Positions 17,353 through 26,188 are shown, counted from the first letter of the stretch. The stretch: DNA of 40,459 nt from Acidobacteriota bacterium (GCA_027307115.1 DAHUXN010000024.1:1-40459), one strand, 5' to 3'. The notes: a model not told the origin generated them from the letters alone. A program made the numbers and translations.

Positions 17353-17843
17353 CGCCGCGCGCGTTCAGAGCGCCGGCGCACGTAATGCCCGCTCCGTCCC
17401 CCCGCCTTTTCGACCAGATAAATTCCCGAAATTTCCATGCCTCTATCCAGGGCCTTACACATATCGTAAAGCGTCAGCGCCGCCACGGCCGTCGCCGTCA
17501 GTGCTTCCATTTCCACACCCGTGGGCCCTGTCGCAGTCACTCGCGACACAATTTCTACTCCATTCTGACATAGCTCGGTCGCAACATCTATGTGCGTCAA
17601 AAGCAGCGGGTGACAAAGAGGAATCAGCTCGGCCGTACGCTTCGCCGCCGCGATTCCCGCAATTCGCGCAATCTCAAACGGATTCCCTTTCGGCGTTCTC
17701 ATCCGTCGCACTTTCGCCAGCGCCGCCTTGCCGATTTTGACAAATCCACGCGCCGTCGCTGTTCGTCCCGTCGCGGACTTCGCCGTCACGTCCACCATGC
17801 GGACGCGCCCCTCGGAATCGTAATGTGAAAGCTCCTGTTTCAT
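17349..17843 (-). CDS. moaC: Cyclic pyranopterin monophosphate synthase (MoaC)
   Basis: A 164-residue enzyme converting the MoaA product to cyclic pyranopterin monophosphate, the first committed step of molybdenum-cofactor synthesis. Conserved features are RMVDVTAKSAT near the N-terminus, ARIAGIAAAKRTAELIPLCHPL with the catalytic-region His, and GVEMEALTATAVAALTLYDM followed by the active-site Lys of CKALDRGM. The ATG at 17841-17843 (MKQELSHYDSEG) fits the family N-terminus; the open frame further upstream overlaps moeA and is not similar. It starts 7 nt after moeA and its end overlaps the response regulator. Confidence 0.96.
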   Translation of the reverse strand: MKQELSHYDSEGRVRMVDVTAKSATGRTATARGFVKIGKAALAKVRRMRTPKGNPFEIARIAGIAAAKRTAELIPLCHPLLLTHIDVATELCQNGVEIVSRVTATGPTGVEMEALTATAVAALTLYDMCKALDRGMEISGIYLVEKAGGRSGHYVRRRSERARR

Positions 17844-17850
17844 CGTGTCT

Positions 17851-19071
17851 CTACAATAGCCCGCGCCGAGGCAGCACGTCCACCCATTCGCCCGCCGCAA
17901 GTTTCAGTTTCGATTGATGCACCACCAAAAAGCAATTCCCGCGCGCCAAAGTCGCAATGTCTCCCGAGCCTTGCCACGGCAGCTCGCTTACTGTCGCTTC
18001 TCCACTCGCCCATTCCAGCATCGCCGGCAAAAAATGCGTCAGCACCGCTTTCTGCTCAACCCCTCGCGATAATTTTGCTTTCAGCAATGGCAAGGGCCTC
18101 GCATCTCCGCCACCCAAAACGTCGACCGCCGGAACGGCGAGCAGCTCAAACGTCACCATGGTCGACACGGGATTCCCCGGCAATCCAAACACGGGCTTGC
18201 CCCGGCAAATTCCAAACACCGCGGGACGCCCCGGGCGAATCGCGAGTGCATCGAAAAAAAACTCCGCGCCGAGCCCCCGCAACACTTCCTCAACCAAATC
18301 GTACTTCCCCATCGACACGCCGCCGCTCAGCACCAGCGCATCTTCTCGCAGCCCACTCTCAATCATTTGTCGAAGTTCGTCGATGCGATCTGGCGCATTT
18401 CCAAGCGGCACTGCTTCAGCGCCCGCAAGCTCTGCCTGCGCCGCCAACGATGCTCCATTGCTGTTGCGAATTTCAAACGGTCCCGGCTGCGCCTCCACGG
18501 CCACTACTTCATCGCCAGTGGAGAGAATGGCGACGCGCGGTTTGCGATAGACCTCCAATTCCGTCCTACCCACTTGCGCTGCAATCGCAATTTCCGCGTA
18601 ACCAATTCGTGTTGCCGCGCGCAGCAACACATCTCCCGCGGGAGATTCCGAGCCACGCGGCACGATATTCATTCCGGTTTCTGCTACGCGCTCAATCATC
18701 ACCTCATTTTCTCGCGCGCCCGTCCGCGTGTGCTCGATCATCACCACGGCATCCGCGCCTCGTGGCACCGCCGCGCCTGTCATAATCTGCACGCATTCGC
18801 CCGCGCGCACTGCCTTCGCGAACTTGCCACCCGCGCGAATCTCGCCAATCACTTGCAATTTCGCGCCCGCTTCGCGGCAATCCGCCGCGCGTAAGGCGAA
18901 TCCGTCGCGCGTTGCGCGATCAAAGGGCGGATAATCCCGGTCCGAAGCAATTTCTTGCGCAAGAATCCGCCCAAGCGAGTTTTGGAGTTTTAGTTCTTCG
19001 CGTGCAGGAATTCGACGCAAGCCCGCCGTGACTTCGATAACCTTCAGCCTCGCGTCCTCATAGGACAGCAT
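17851..19071 (-). CDS. moeA: Molybdopterin molybdenumtransferase (MoeA)
   Basis: A 406-residue enzyme that inserts molybdate into adenylylated molybdopterin. The domain order is standard: N-terminal ILAQEIASDRDYPPFDRATRDGFA, the ECVQIMTGAAVPRGADAVV segment, the central MoCF domain with AILSTGDEVV, LSGGVSMGKYDLVEE and VFGLPGNPVSTMVTFE, and the C-terminal beta domain ending in LPRRGLL. Length is normal. The ATG at 19069-19071 lies 6 nt after the purA stop, so the two genes are probably co-transcribed. Together with moaC and mog it indicates that the organism makes molybdopterin enzymes; moaA, moaD and moaE must lie elsewhere. Confidence 0.96.
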   Translation of the reverse strand: MLSYEDARLKVIEVTAGLRRIPAREELKLQNSLGRILAQEIASDRDYPPFDRATRDGFALRAADCREAGAKLQVIGEIRAGGKFAKAVRAGECVQIMTGAAVPRGADAVVMIEHTRTGARENEVMIERVAETGMNIVPRGSESPAGDVLLRAATRIGYAEIAIAAQVGRTELEVYRKPRVAILSTGDEVVAVEAQPGPFEIRNSNGASLAAQAELAGAEAVPLGNAPDRIDELRQMIESGLREDALVLSGGVSMGKYDLVEEVLRGLGAEFFFDALAIRPGRPAVFGICRGKPVFGLPGNPVSTMVTFELLAVPAVDVLGGGDARPLPLLKAKLSRGVEQKAVLTHFLPAMLEWASGEATVSELPWQGSGDIATLARGNCFLVVHQSKLKLAAGEWVDVLPRRGLL

Positions 19072-19077
19072 GCCGGC

Positions 19078-20376
19078 TCACAAGCACGAAGCGAGCTTCG
19101 TTCCGGGAGGAATAATCGTGGCGTCGCGCTCGGGCCCTGTGGAAATCATTCCAATTTCGGCGCCCAATGAATCGGAAATAAATTTCATATAGTCGCGCGC
19201 CGCTTCGGGCAAATCGTGCGCTTCGCGGACATGCTCGGTCGGTTTCTGCCAGCCGCGCAGCGTCTTGTATTCGGGCGTCACTTCCGCAAGTACTTCCACT
19301 TCCGCGGGCATTTCGTCAAGCTTCGAGCCTTTGTAACGATAGCCGACGCACACCTGAATTTCCGTCTGCGTATCGAACACGTCGAGCTTCGTCACCACCA
19401 GTGAATCGATTCCGTTGACTTGCACGGCGTAGCGCAACATCACCAAGTCGAGCCAGCCGCATCGTCGCGGACGCCCCGTCACTGCTCCATATTCGTTTCC
19501 GCGGTCGCGCACGGCTTTTGCGTCCAAGTCCGGCATCTCCGTTGGAAAGGGCCCACCGCCCACGCGTGTCGTGTACGCCTTCGTCACGCCAATCACGCCA
19601 GTCATTTTAGTCGGCGCCACGCCCAGCCCTGTGCACGCGCCGCCCGCGATTGCGCTCGAAGACGTTACGTACGGATACGTCCCGTGATCGATATCCAGCA
19701 TCGTCCCCTGCGCACCCTCGAATAAAATCGACTTCCCCTCGGCTAGCGCGCGATTCACCAGCGAAGAAGTATCCGTCACGAATCCGCGTATCTTTTCCGC
19801 AAGCTCGCCGTACATCTCGAAAATTCCGGCGGTATCCAATGGCTGCCCGTACGCCGCGCGGCTGAACGCATCCTTCACTTCAATGTCGCGCTCGAGCTTC
19901 CTCTGAAATCTTTCGCCATCCATCAAATCGCAGACGCGCAACCCGCGACGCGCCATTTTGTCTTCATACGCCGGCCCGATGCCGCGCGATGTGGTTCCGA
20001 TCTTGTGCGGACCCAACGCCGATTCCGCCGATTTTTCGAGTTCGCGATGGAAAGGGAAAATCAGGTGCGCGCGATTGCTCAAAAACAAGCGCCCCTGCAC
20101 GTTAATGCCGCCCTTGCTCAGACTCTCGAGCTCCGCCACCAAGGCCGCTGGATCCACCACCACTCCAGAGCCAATTATCGCCTTCCTTCCCTCCCGCAAA
20201 ATCCCGCACGGAATCAGCTGCAGCACGTAGCGATTGTCGCCAATGATGACTGTGTGCCCGGCATTGTGTCCGCCGCCGTACCGCGCGCTGTAGTCGAACG
20301 ACCCGGCCAGGAAATCGACCACCTTCCCTTTGCCTTCATCGCCCCATTGCGCGCCCACCACTGCAATCGCTTTCAT
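19078..20376 (-). CDS. purA: Adenylosuccinate synthetase (PurA)
   Basis: A 432-residue GTP-dependent ligase that converts IMP and aspartate to adenylosuccinate, the first step to AMP. The N-terminal GAQWGDEGKGKVVD loop contains the catalytic Asp, followed by GGGHNAGHTV, IGTTSRGIGPAYEDK for IMP binding, LFEGAQGTMLDIDHGTYP, and the Asp-binding segment TTRVGGGPFPTE. GRPRRCGWLD is the C-terminal signature. AAAGGCGAGA lies upstream of the ATG at 20374-20376. A 146-nt gap separates it from tag and could hold its promoter, but no convincing boxes are seen. Confidence 0.97.
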   Translation of the reverse strand: MKAIAVVGAQWGDEGKGKVVDFLAGSFDYSARYGGGHNAGHTVIIGDNRYVLQLIPCGILREGRKAIIGSGVVVDPAALVAELESLSKGGINVQGRLFLSNRAHLIFPFHRELEKSAESALGPHKIGTTSRGIGPAYEDKMARRGLRVCDLMDGERFQRKLERDIEVKDAFSRAAYGQPLDTAGIFEMYGELAEKIRGFVTDTSSLVNRALAEGKSILFEGAQGTMLDIDHGTYPYVTSSSAIAGGACTGLGVAPTKMTGVIGVTKAYTTRVGGGPFPTEMPDLDAKAVRDRGNEYGAVTGRPRRCGWLDLVMLRYAVQVNGIDSLVVTKLDVFDTQTEIQVCVGYRYKGSKLDEMPAEVEVLAEVTPEYKTLRGWQKPTEHVREAHDLPEAARDYMKFISDSLGAEIGMISTGPERDATIIPPGTKLASCL

Positions 20377-20522
20377 CTGCTCGTCTCTCGCCTTTCAAAT
20401 TGCCGGGCCGCACTCTGCCCTCTCCATTCCATTCCGGAAAGCATTCTGGGAGGAATTTGCAGCTCGTGCAGAATCCACAATCCTACGCTTCGCTCGCCAC
20501 GAAAACAAGCCATGCAATACTT

Positions 20523-21128
20523 CTAGCCGATTTCGCGGTGCCGGAAACAATCCACGCTGTGATCGTTCACCATCCCCACAGCCTGCATCATGGCATAGCA
20601 AATCGTCGTGCCCACAAACTTAAATCCGCGCTTCTGTAAGTCCTTGCTCAACGCATCCGATTCTCGCGTCCGCGCCGGCACTCGGCGGCCGCGTCGCGCA
20701 TTCTTCAACGGACGCCCATCAACGAATCGCCACAAATACGCGTCGAAGCTGCCGAATTCCTTCTGCACGGCAAGAAATGCTTTCGCGTTTTGAATCGTCG
20801 CCGCAATTTTGAGGCGGTTGCGTATGATCCCGGGATCCGCCAGCAGCTTGCGCACGCGGCGTCTATCATAAAGCGACACCCGCGCCACATCGAAATTGTC
20901 GAACACTTCGCGATACCGCGCGCGTTTGCGCAGCACCGTTTCCCAACTCAGCCCCGCCTGCGCTCCCTCAAGAATCAACATCTCAAAAAGCGCCCGCTCG
21001 TCGTGAACGGGCACACCCCACTCTTCATCGTGATACGGAATGGAAATTTCGCTCTTCGCCCACGCGCACCGGTGGCGCGTCTGCTCACCGCTCGGCGTGG
21101 CGCGAATCGCTTGAGTCGCAGGATTCAC
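20523..21128 (-). CDS. tag: DNA-3-methyladenine glycosylase I (Tag)
   Basis: A 201-residue base-excision repair glycosylase that removes 3-methyladenine from DNA. RCAWAKSE and YHDEEWGVPVHDE at the N-terminus hold the zinc-binding Cys and His and the conserved acidic residues. LEGAQAGLSWETVLRKR is the helix-hairpin-helix region. NDHSVDCFRH at the C-terminus supplies the remaining His and Cys zinc ligands. The start must be GTG 21126-21128, since no other start precedes the conserved core; no ribosome-binding site is visible. It follows trxA by 48 nt. Confidence 0.94.
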   Translation of the reverse strand: MNPATQAIRATPSGEQTRHRCAWAKSEISIPYHDEEWGVPVHDERALFEMLILEGAQAGLSWETVLRKRARYREVFDNFDVARVSLYDRRRVRKLLADPGIIRNRLKIAATIQNAKAFLAVQKEFGSFDAYLWRFVDGRPLKNARRGRRVPARTRESDALSKDLQKRGFKFVGTTICYAMMQAVGMVNDHSVDCFRHREIG

Positions 21129-21176
21129 TGTGGCGCTACAAATAACTCAACAAATCACGCTGGACGCGTCTAAAAG

Positions 21177-21515
21177 TTACGACAGGTGCCGCGCGAGCAC
21201 CTTATCAATCTGTTCCTTGGGCATCGCGCCCACAATCTGATCCGCCACCTGCCCGCCCTTGAAAATCAGCAACGACGGAATTCCCCGGATGTTGAATTTC
21301 CCCGGCGTGTTCATATTCTCGTCCACGTTCATCTTCACGACTTTCAGTTTCCCCGCCCGCTCGGTGGCAATCGCATCCACCGTCGGCGAGAGCGCCCTGC
21401 ACGGCCCGCACCACTCGGCCCAGAAGTCCACCAACACCGGCTGAGTCTTGCTGGCGTCGATGACTTCCGCCTGAAAGTTCGCGTCGCTTACCGCTGCAAT
21501 GTTATTTCCAGACAT
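21177..21515 (-). CDS. trxA: Thioredoxin
   Basis: A 112-residue thioredoxin with the redox motif WCGPC at residues 35-39, preceded by VLVDFWAE. The conserved cis-proline is in IRGIPSLLIFKGG. There is no signal peptide, so it is cytoplasmic. A GGGGGA ribosome-binding site precedes the ATG at 21513-21515. It lies 86 nt downstream of glgA and 48 nt upstream of tag. Confidence 0.95.
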   Translation of the reverse strand: MSGNNIAAVSDANFQAEVIDASKTQPVLVDFWAEWCGPCRALSPTVDAIATERAGKLKVVKMNVDENMNTPGKFNIRGIPSLLIFKGGQVADQIVGAMPKEQIDKVLARHLS

Positions 21516-21601
21516 TTATCCCCCGATTTTGCGCGGGCATCTGTTCTTATTCCTGGCCCGCTTCGAAATTATCTACCACGCTTTTCCCTTACCCTTGCCG
21601 G

Positions 21602-23071
21602 CTAAACATTAGATGACGCAGCCACTCGTTGGACTCTACCCTGCTTGGCCTTCTCGTACAGCTTCACATACTCCCCTGCCGAAGCCTTCCATGAAAAATC
21701 CTTGGCCATGCCGTTCGCCTGAATCGCCCGCCACTGCGCCAAATCGCGAAACGCAGCGAGCGCGTCCCGCACGCACTTCATCAAAGCCGCGCCCTCGTAC
21801 TCAGTGAACTTGAACCCGGTTCCCTTCCCAGTTCTCGCGTCGAATGCTTCCACCGTATCATCCAAGCCGCCCGTCGCGCGAACCACCGGAACCGTCCCGT
21901 ATCGCAAACTGTAAATCTGGTTCAGCCCGCAAGGCTCGTAGCGCGAAGGCATCAAAAACATGTCCGCACCCGCCTCGATCTTATGCGCTATCACGTTATC
22001 GTAAGCCACTTTCACGCCCACGCGCTTCGGATATTTTTTCGCCAGTTCCTTGAACAGCTTTTCGTACTTCGCCTCGCCGTTCCCCAGCGCCACCAGCGCC
22101 AGGTCCTCCTTCATCAACTCCGTCGCAACTTCCGCGATCAAGTCGAATCCCTTCTGGTCCACGAAGCGCGAAACAATTCCGATCAGCGGCCGTTCCATGT
22201 TGTCCGAAGGCAGTTGAAACGCCGCCAGCAAATCTTTCTTGCACAGCCGTTTCCCGTCCATCACTTTCGACGAATACGTCGCCGCGATATTCGCATCCGT
22301 CTCCGGATTCCACGCCGTGTAATCGACCCCGTTCAAAATTCCCACCAGCCGGTCGCCGCGCGAACGAATCACGCCTTCGAGTCCGCAGCCATATTCCGGA
22401 GTCTGAATTTCCTGCGCGTATTTCCGGCTGACCGTCGTGACGTAATCCGCAAAAATCAATCCGCCTTTCAGGAAATTCACTTTGCCGTAGTATTCCAGCA
22501 TCTCGACGTGGAATAAATCCTCCGGCAATCCCGTCAGCACCAGCGCCGTGCGCGGAAAAATCCCCGGATAGCCAAGATTATGCACCGTGAACACTACTGG
22601 CACTTGGCTCATCACCGGATCCTGCGCATAGAGCGTCCGCAAATACACGGGAACCAGCGCGCTTTGCCAGTCGTGGCAGTGAATCACGTCCGGCATCCAC
22701 ACTTGTTTCGCGAACTCAATCGCCGCGCGGCTCAGTTCGCCGAAGCGCTGCGGATTGTCCGAGTAATCGCCGATCTGATCGCCGTAGAGTTTTTCGCGGT
22801 CGAAATACTGCGGATCATCCACGAAGCAGTAACGCACGCCCTCGAAAGTCCCCGCCTCGACAATCGCCGGAAAACGCAGCTTCTGCCCCAGCGGCACGCT
22901 CAAGCTCGAAATAATCGTCCGCGCCGCCTGGTTCCCTCGATAACGCGGCAGGAGCACCACCACCTGATGCCCCATCGCCGCCAGCGAACGCGGCAGCGCC
23001 TCCACCACATCCGCCAACCCGCCAGTCTTCGAGAACGGCAGCCCTTCCGGTGATACAAACAGAATCTTCAT
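21602..23071 (-). CDS. glgA: Glycogen synthase (GlgA), ADP-glucose type
   Basis: A 489-residue GT5 family glucosyltransferase that extends alpha-1,4-glucan chains. The N-terminal SKTGGLADVVEALP loop holds the ADP-glucose-binding Lys. VIHCHDWQSALVP, VFTVHNLGYPGIFP, GIVSRFVDQKGFDL and the donor-site MPSRYEPCGLNQIYSLRYG are all intact, as is ATGGLDDTVEAFD. ATG 23069-23071 is preferred over GTG 23083 because GCGGGGGA lies just before the ATG and family proteins begin MKILFVSPE. Its ATG overlaps the TGA of the upstream HNH-type gene (ATGA), so the two are translationally coupled. Confidence 0.96.
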   Translation of the reverse strand: MKILFVSPEGLPFSKTGGLADVVEALPRSLAAMGHQVVVLLPRYRGNQAARTIISSLSVPLGQKLRFPAIVEAGTFEGVRYCFVDDPQYFDREKLYGDQIGDYSDNPQRFGELSRAAIEFAKQVWMPDVIHCHDWQSALVPVYLRTLYAQDPVMSQVPVVFTVHNLGYPGIFPRTALVLTGLPEDLFHVEMLEYYGKVNFLKGGLIFADYVTTVSRKYAQEIQTPEYGCGLEGVIRSRGDRLVGILNGVDYTAWNPETDANIAATYSSKVMDGKRLCKKDLLAAFQLPSDNMERPLIGIVSRFVDQKGFDLIAEVATELMKEDLALVALGNGEAKYEKLFKELAKKYPKRVGVKVAYDNVIAHKIEAGADMFLMPSRYEPCGLNQIYSLRYGTVPVVRATGGLDDTVEAFDARTGKGTGFKFTEYEGAALMKCVRDALAAFRDLAQWRAIQANGMAKDFSWKASAGEYVKLYEKAKQGRVQRVAASSNV

Positions 23072-23604
23072 TTTCCCCCGCACGTCCCCACAGGCTCATC
23101 TCCGGCCTCGACAGCACTTGCCCCGGTCAGAATTCGACCTGTTTCGCGAAAATACAAAGCGTGAGTCAGTTTTCTAGTCATGACCTGCATCGCATCCCTC
23201 GCAGCCGAGGTCACGGGAAATGAATACGCTACCGGCCTAGGTGTTACAAGGGAACCGAGTCGAGTTATTGGCAATGCCCGAGCTTCGTCCGGCAAGGCTT
23301 CCGGATAGTTATTAGCGATACCCTGCCGCAGTTTTGACATTTTCTCCAAGTCTTCTCTCCGTCGCATTTTCGATTCGTCAAAATCAAGTAACATCGAATA
23401 GAGAGCAAAGATCTGGTCTTGTTTCTTGGTACCCTGGTTGCACGCCTCGCACGCCGGGAATTCAAATCGTTCGGGCATATAGCCAGATGGGAAACAAGCC
23501 TGTGGTGGAACATGATCAACTGTGGCGGCAGCACCCGCACCGCAAAAATAGCAACTCGAATTTGTAAATACGCGCACCGCTCTCGCTTTGTGCTGACCTT
23601 TCAT
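23068..23604 (-). CDS. HNH-endonuclease-like zinc protein
   Basis: A 178-residue small protein. The N-terminal third has a HNH/zinc-finger arrangement: C18-x2-C21 (CYFCG), VDHVPPQACFP with D30-H31, and C52-x2-C55 followed by Asn (ACEACNQGTKKQD). This resembles a widespread group of stand-alone proteins with a DHxPP motif, usually annotated as HNH endonucleases of unknown role; that likeness is from memory. The C-terminal 110 residues show no motif I recognise. A GGAG site lies upstream of the ATG at 23602-23604. By eye the GC content is clearly lower than in glgA, suggesting later acquisition. Its stop overlaps the glgA start (ATGA), an unusual pairing. Confidence 0.8.
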   Translation of the reverse strand: MKGQHKARAVRVFTNSSCYFCGAGAAATVDHVPPQACFPSGYMPERFEFPACEACNQGTKKQDQIFALYSMLLDFDESKMRRREDLEKMSKLRQGIANNYPEALPDEARALPITRLGSLVTPRPVAYSFPVTSAARDAMQVMTRKLTHALYFRETGRILTGASAVEAGDEPVGTCGGK

Positions 23605-23700
23605 CCCACTCCGTAAGTGTAAAACATCTCGTGAAGGGAATCATAATTCGATTTAACCGCGTACTGGACTTAGCGTTAAACCTGCTAAACTTCCACCCCC

Positions 23701-24687
23701 ATGTCCCGCCAAAAGCTTGGCCAGCATTTTCTCGCGCAAACTTCCTGGCGCACGCGCATCACAGAGACGCTTCCCGCCTCTCCCGATTCGACCTGGGTAG
23801 AAATCGGCGCGGGCCACGGCGAAATGACGGAGCTTCTCGCAACGCGCGCCCGCCGCGTCATCGCCATCGAAACCGACGCCGCCCTCGCCGCCACTCTTCG
23901 CGAACGCGCCGCGCACCCGCCCGCCAACGCAACTGCATCCGCCGCGACACCGGGCTCGCCCGCGAAAGCGGTCGAGTCCCCCGCGACGCCGCGCTGGCCC
24001 AACGTCGAAATCATCCACGCTGACATTCTCTCCCTCGACCTCGCCGCATTGGTTCGCAACTCTGCCACAAATGATCCGCGTCAGGGCACGGCTTTAGCCG
24101 TGCCGAAAAGCGATCCAGAGAGAGGGATTTTAGCCCCTGAGGCCCGTCTTAAAGCTGGCAAGCCTGTAAACGCGTCAGCTTCCCATAATCGCTTTCGCGT
24201 CTACGGCAACTTGCCGTACTACATTACTTCTCCGATTCTCAGCCACCTATTCCGTTTCGCCGACCTCATCGATTCCATCCACATCGTCACGCAGCTCGAA
24301 GTCGCCCAACGCATCGCCGCGCATCCGCGCAGCCGCGACTACGGCTACTTGTCGACGCTGTGCCAATTCTACGCGCGCCCCGAACTCGTCTTCCGCATTC
24401 CTCCCGGCGCATTCCGACCTCCGCCGAAAGTCACTTCCGCGCTGGTCGAAATGCGTTTCCCCGGCGAACGCGCTTCGCTCGGCATTCGTGACGAGCCAGC
24501 GTTTCTCAAATTCCTTCAACTCTCCTTCGCACACAAACGCAAAACCCTCCGCAATAATCTGCGCGGCACTTACACGCATGACGCAGTCGCAAAGGCTCTC
24601 GTCGACGCCGCGCTCACGGACAACTCCCGCGCCGAAGAATTGACGCTTCATCAATTTGCTCAGATTTTTAGGTCCCTGGCCGCTTAA
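23701..24687 (+). CDS. rsmA: 16S rRNA dimethyltransferase RsmA (KsgA) with repeat-derived insert
   Basis: A 328-residue SAM-dependent enzyme that dimethylates the two adjacent adenines of the 3' hairpin of 16S rRNA during 30S maturation. KLGQHFL opens the protein; VEIGAGHGEMTELL is SAM motif I; ADIL is the acidic motif; GNLPYYITSPIL (about residues 169-180) holds the catalytic NLPY; PPGAFRPPPKVTSALV and FAHKRKTLRNNLRG are C-terminal signatures. Members are usually about 260-280 residues. The excess lies in two stretches before NLPY: an Ala/Pro-rich stretch at 71-99, and residues about 126-150, which are encoded by a dispersed palindromic repeat. Reading frame and catalytic motifs are intact, so it is probably functional. 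Confidence 0.94.
   Translation: MSRQKLGQHFLAQTSWRTRITETLPASPDSTWVEIGAGHGEMTELLATRARRVIAIETDAALAATLRERAAHPPANATASAATPGSPAKAVESPATPRWPNVEIIHADILSLDLAALVRNSATNDPRQGTALAVPKSDPERGILAPEARLKAGKPVNASASHNRFRVYGNLPYYITSPILSHLFRFADLIDSIHIVTQLEVAQRIAAHPRSRDYGYLSTLCQFYARPELVFRIPPGAFRPPPKVTSALVEMRFPGERASLGIRDEPAFLKFLQLSFAHKRKTLRNNLRGTYTHDAVAKALVDAALTDNSRAEELTLHQFAQIFRSLAA
24078..24150 (+). repeat. Dispersed palindromic repeat, copy 1 (inside rsmA)
   Basis: The unit reads GTCAGGGCACGGCTTTAGCC, then GTGC, about 25 variable bases, then TTTTAGCCCCTGAGG. Its left half folds into a GGCACGGC/GCCGTGCC hairpin. The same arrangement occurs in reverse orientation at 27483-27556 in an intergenic gap. Here it is read in frame as part of RsmA. 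Confidence 0.8.
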
Positions 24688-24735
24688 CCGTCAGACTTCA
24701 GCGCAGAAGTAGTTTCGATGCGCAGTAAAGGCAAA

Positions 24736-24806
24736 GCAAAATCCCCACCCTTCGCGAAAAGCGCTCCCTTCCTGCGTCAGGGCAGGCAGGATGGGGCACC
24801 CGCAAA
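24736..24806. repeat. Dispersed repeat of the CCCCACCC/GGATGGGG type between rsmA and the GDPD gene
   Basis: GCAAAATCCCCACCCTTCGC is followed by AAAA, CGCTC and, after an extra segment of about 20 bases, AGGATGGGGCACCCG. The same unit without the extra segment occurs twice in tandem at 33058-33233. The CCCCACCCT and AGGATGGGG arms can pair. It fills most of the convergent 158-nt gap and may act as a terminator for both genes. Confidence 0.75.
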
Positions 24807-24845
24807 AAGCGCGCGGCAGCCGAATGCGCCGCGTCGGGACGTGAG

Positions 24846-25574
24846 CTACAAACGCCCCTCGATCACCGCGCACAATCGATCCGGATAATTCGTCATAATC
24901 CCATTTACGCCGGTGGCAATCAGCGCGCGCATTTGTTCCAGCTCGTTCACCGTCCACGTGGCGACTTGCATGTCCGCGCGATGCGCTTGTTCCACCAGTT
25001 CGCGCGTCACCAAATCCGCGCGCGGCAAAATCTGACGCGCTCCGATGCTCTGCGCTTTCTCGATGGCATGCGGCATTTGCGTCTCGAACAGCAGCCCCAA
25101 CATCAGCGTCGCATCCAGCCGCCGCAAATTTTCCAGCGTCCGCGCATCAAACGAAATCACCACGCAGTGCGCCGCTTCTTTCGCAGAACGCAGCGCCTCG
25201 GCCATCGCATGGTGAATTCCCCATGTGCCTTCGTGTTTAATCTCCAAATAGAAGACCACGTCCGTTTCGCGCGCAAAGGCGAAGATCTCTTCGATTGCCG
25301 GAATGCGTTCGCCGGTGAATTCCGGCGCGAACCACGATCCCGCGTCGAGTTCGCGCAATTGCTCGAGGGTGAAATCGCGCACGAGCCCGCGCCCGTTCGT
25401 GGTGCGATCCAGCGTGGAATCGTGAATGGCCACGAATCGCGCGTCGCGTGACAGCCTCAAATCCGTCTCGATGAACGTCGCGCCGAGCCCAACGGCCCGC
25501 CGAAACGACGCCATCGTATTTTCGGGCGCGTGGCCCGAAGCCCCGCGATGCGCAATCACCCATGGCCGCTTCAT
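24846..25574 (-). CDS. Glycerophosphodiester phosphodiesterase
   Basis: A 242-residue TIM-barrel enzyme of the GDPD family (GlpQ/UgpQ type), cleaving glycerophosphodiesters to glycerol-3-phosphate and an alcohol. The catalytic motif IAHRGASGHAPENT is at the N-terminus, ETDLRLSRDARFVAIHDSTL holds the metal-binding Glu/Asp and second His, and LEIKHE supplies a further metal ligand. The C-terminus TWTVNELEQMRALIATGVNGIMTNYPD is typical. It lacks a signal peptide, so it is a cytoplasmic, UgpQ-like form. It stands alone on the minus strand between rsmA and a small membrane protein. Confidence 0.93.
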   Translation of the reverse strand: MKRPWVIAHRGASGHAPENTMASFRRAVGLGATFIETDLRLSRDARFVAIHDSTLDRTTNGRGLVRDFTLEQLRELDAGSWFAPEFTGERIPAIEEIFAFARETDVVFYLEIKHEGTWGIHHAMAEALRSAKEAAHCVVISFDARTLENLRRLDATLMLGLLFETQMPHAIEKAQSIGARQILPRADLVTRELVEQAHRADMQVATWTVNELEQMRALIATGVNGIMTNYPDRLCAVIEGRL

Positions 25575-25831
25575 ACCAGCGGTATCGTAACAGAATCCGG
25601 TTCACTCACCGGGCCTTGGCTTCGCTGATTCTGTACGTTCGGCCGCGAAAACGTCATCAAGTTAAGGACAAAGTGTGTTCCCAAATGTGAAAAGTTTCGA
25701 CACACCCGGTTTTGCTCTCCACACGCTTGCCTCTAACGAGCACTAAAATAAAGACATAGAGCTCCGCATGGTACCTTGCCACGTGGCCGTTGAATTGCCA
25801 CATGTTCTGCGATTCTACCGAGGCGGAGCTG

Positions 25832-26188
25832 ATGGCCTTTTTCGTCGTCTTGACGGTCGCGCTGGTTATTGGACAGACTTTGTGGGATTGGCGCGACGCA
25901 AAGCGCGGGTCGGCGCCGCCGTATTGGATCGGTGGACTCGCCCTTGCAGGCCTGCTGGCCGCGACGCTTTCCGGCGCTAACTCCATGGGCTCAGTGCTTT
26001 ACCAGCACACCGTGGGCGAATTGCAATCGGGTTCCGGCTCAGGAATGTTCTGGGCGGAGGCGGCTTTCCTGCTTTGCGGCCTCGGTGTTATCGTCGCCGC
26101 CGTGCGCAAGAAGAGCGTTCGCACTCTCATCCTTGTTGCGGGGGTTCTCTCTTTCGCCCTGTGGCTGGGCATTTCGCTTTACGCATAA
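25832..26188 (+). CDS. Small four-helix membrane protein, unknown function
   Basis: A 118-residue protein with hydrophobic segments at about residues 2-16, 32-47, 72-90 and 96-116. Short charged stretches lie between them (WRDAKRG after helix 1, RKKSVR before helix 4). ATG 25832 is preferred over an in-frame ATG 14 codons upstream because GGCGGAG lies 5 nt before it and the upstream residues are not hydrophobic. I recognise no family. The gene stands alone; about 257 nt upstream and 279 nt downstream hold no other gene. Confidence 0.65.
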   Translation: MAFFVVLTVALVIGQTLWDWRDAKRGSAPPYWIGGLALAGLLAATLSGANSMGSVLYQHTVGELQSGSGSGMFWAEAAFLLCGLGVIVAAVRKKSVRTLILVAGVLSFALWLGISLYA

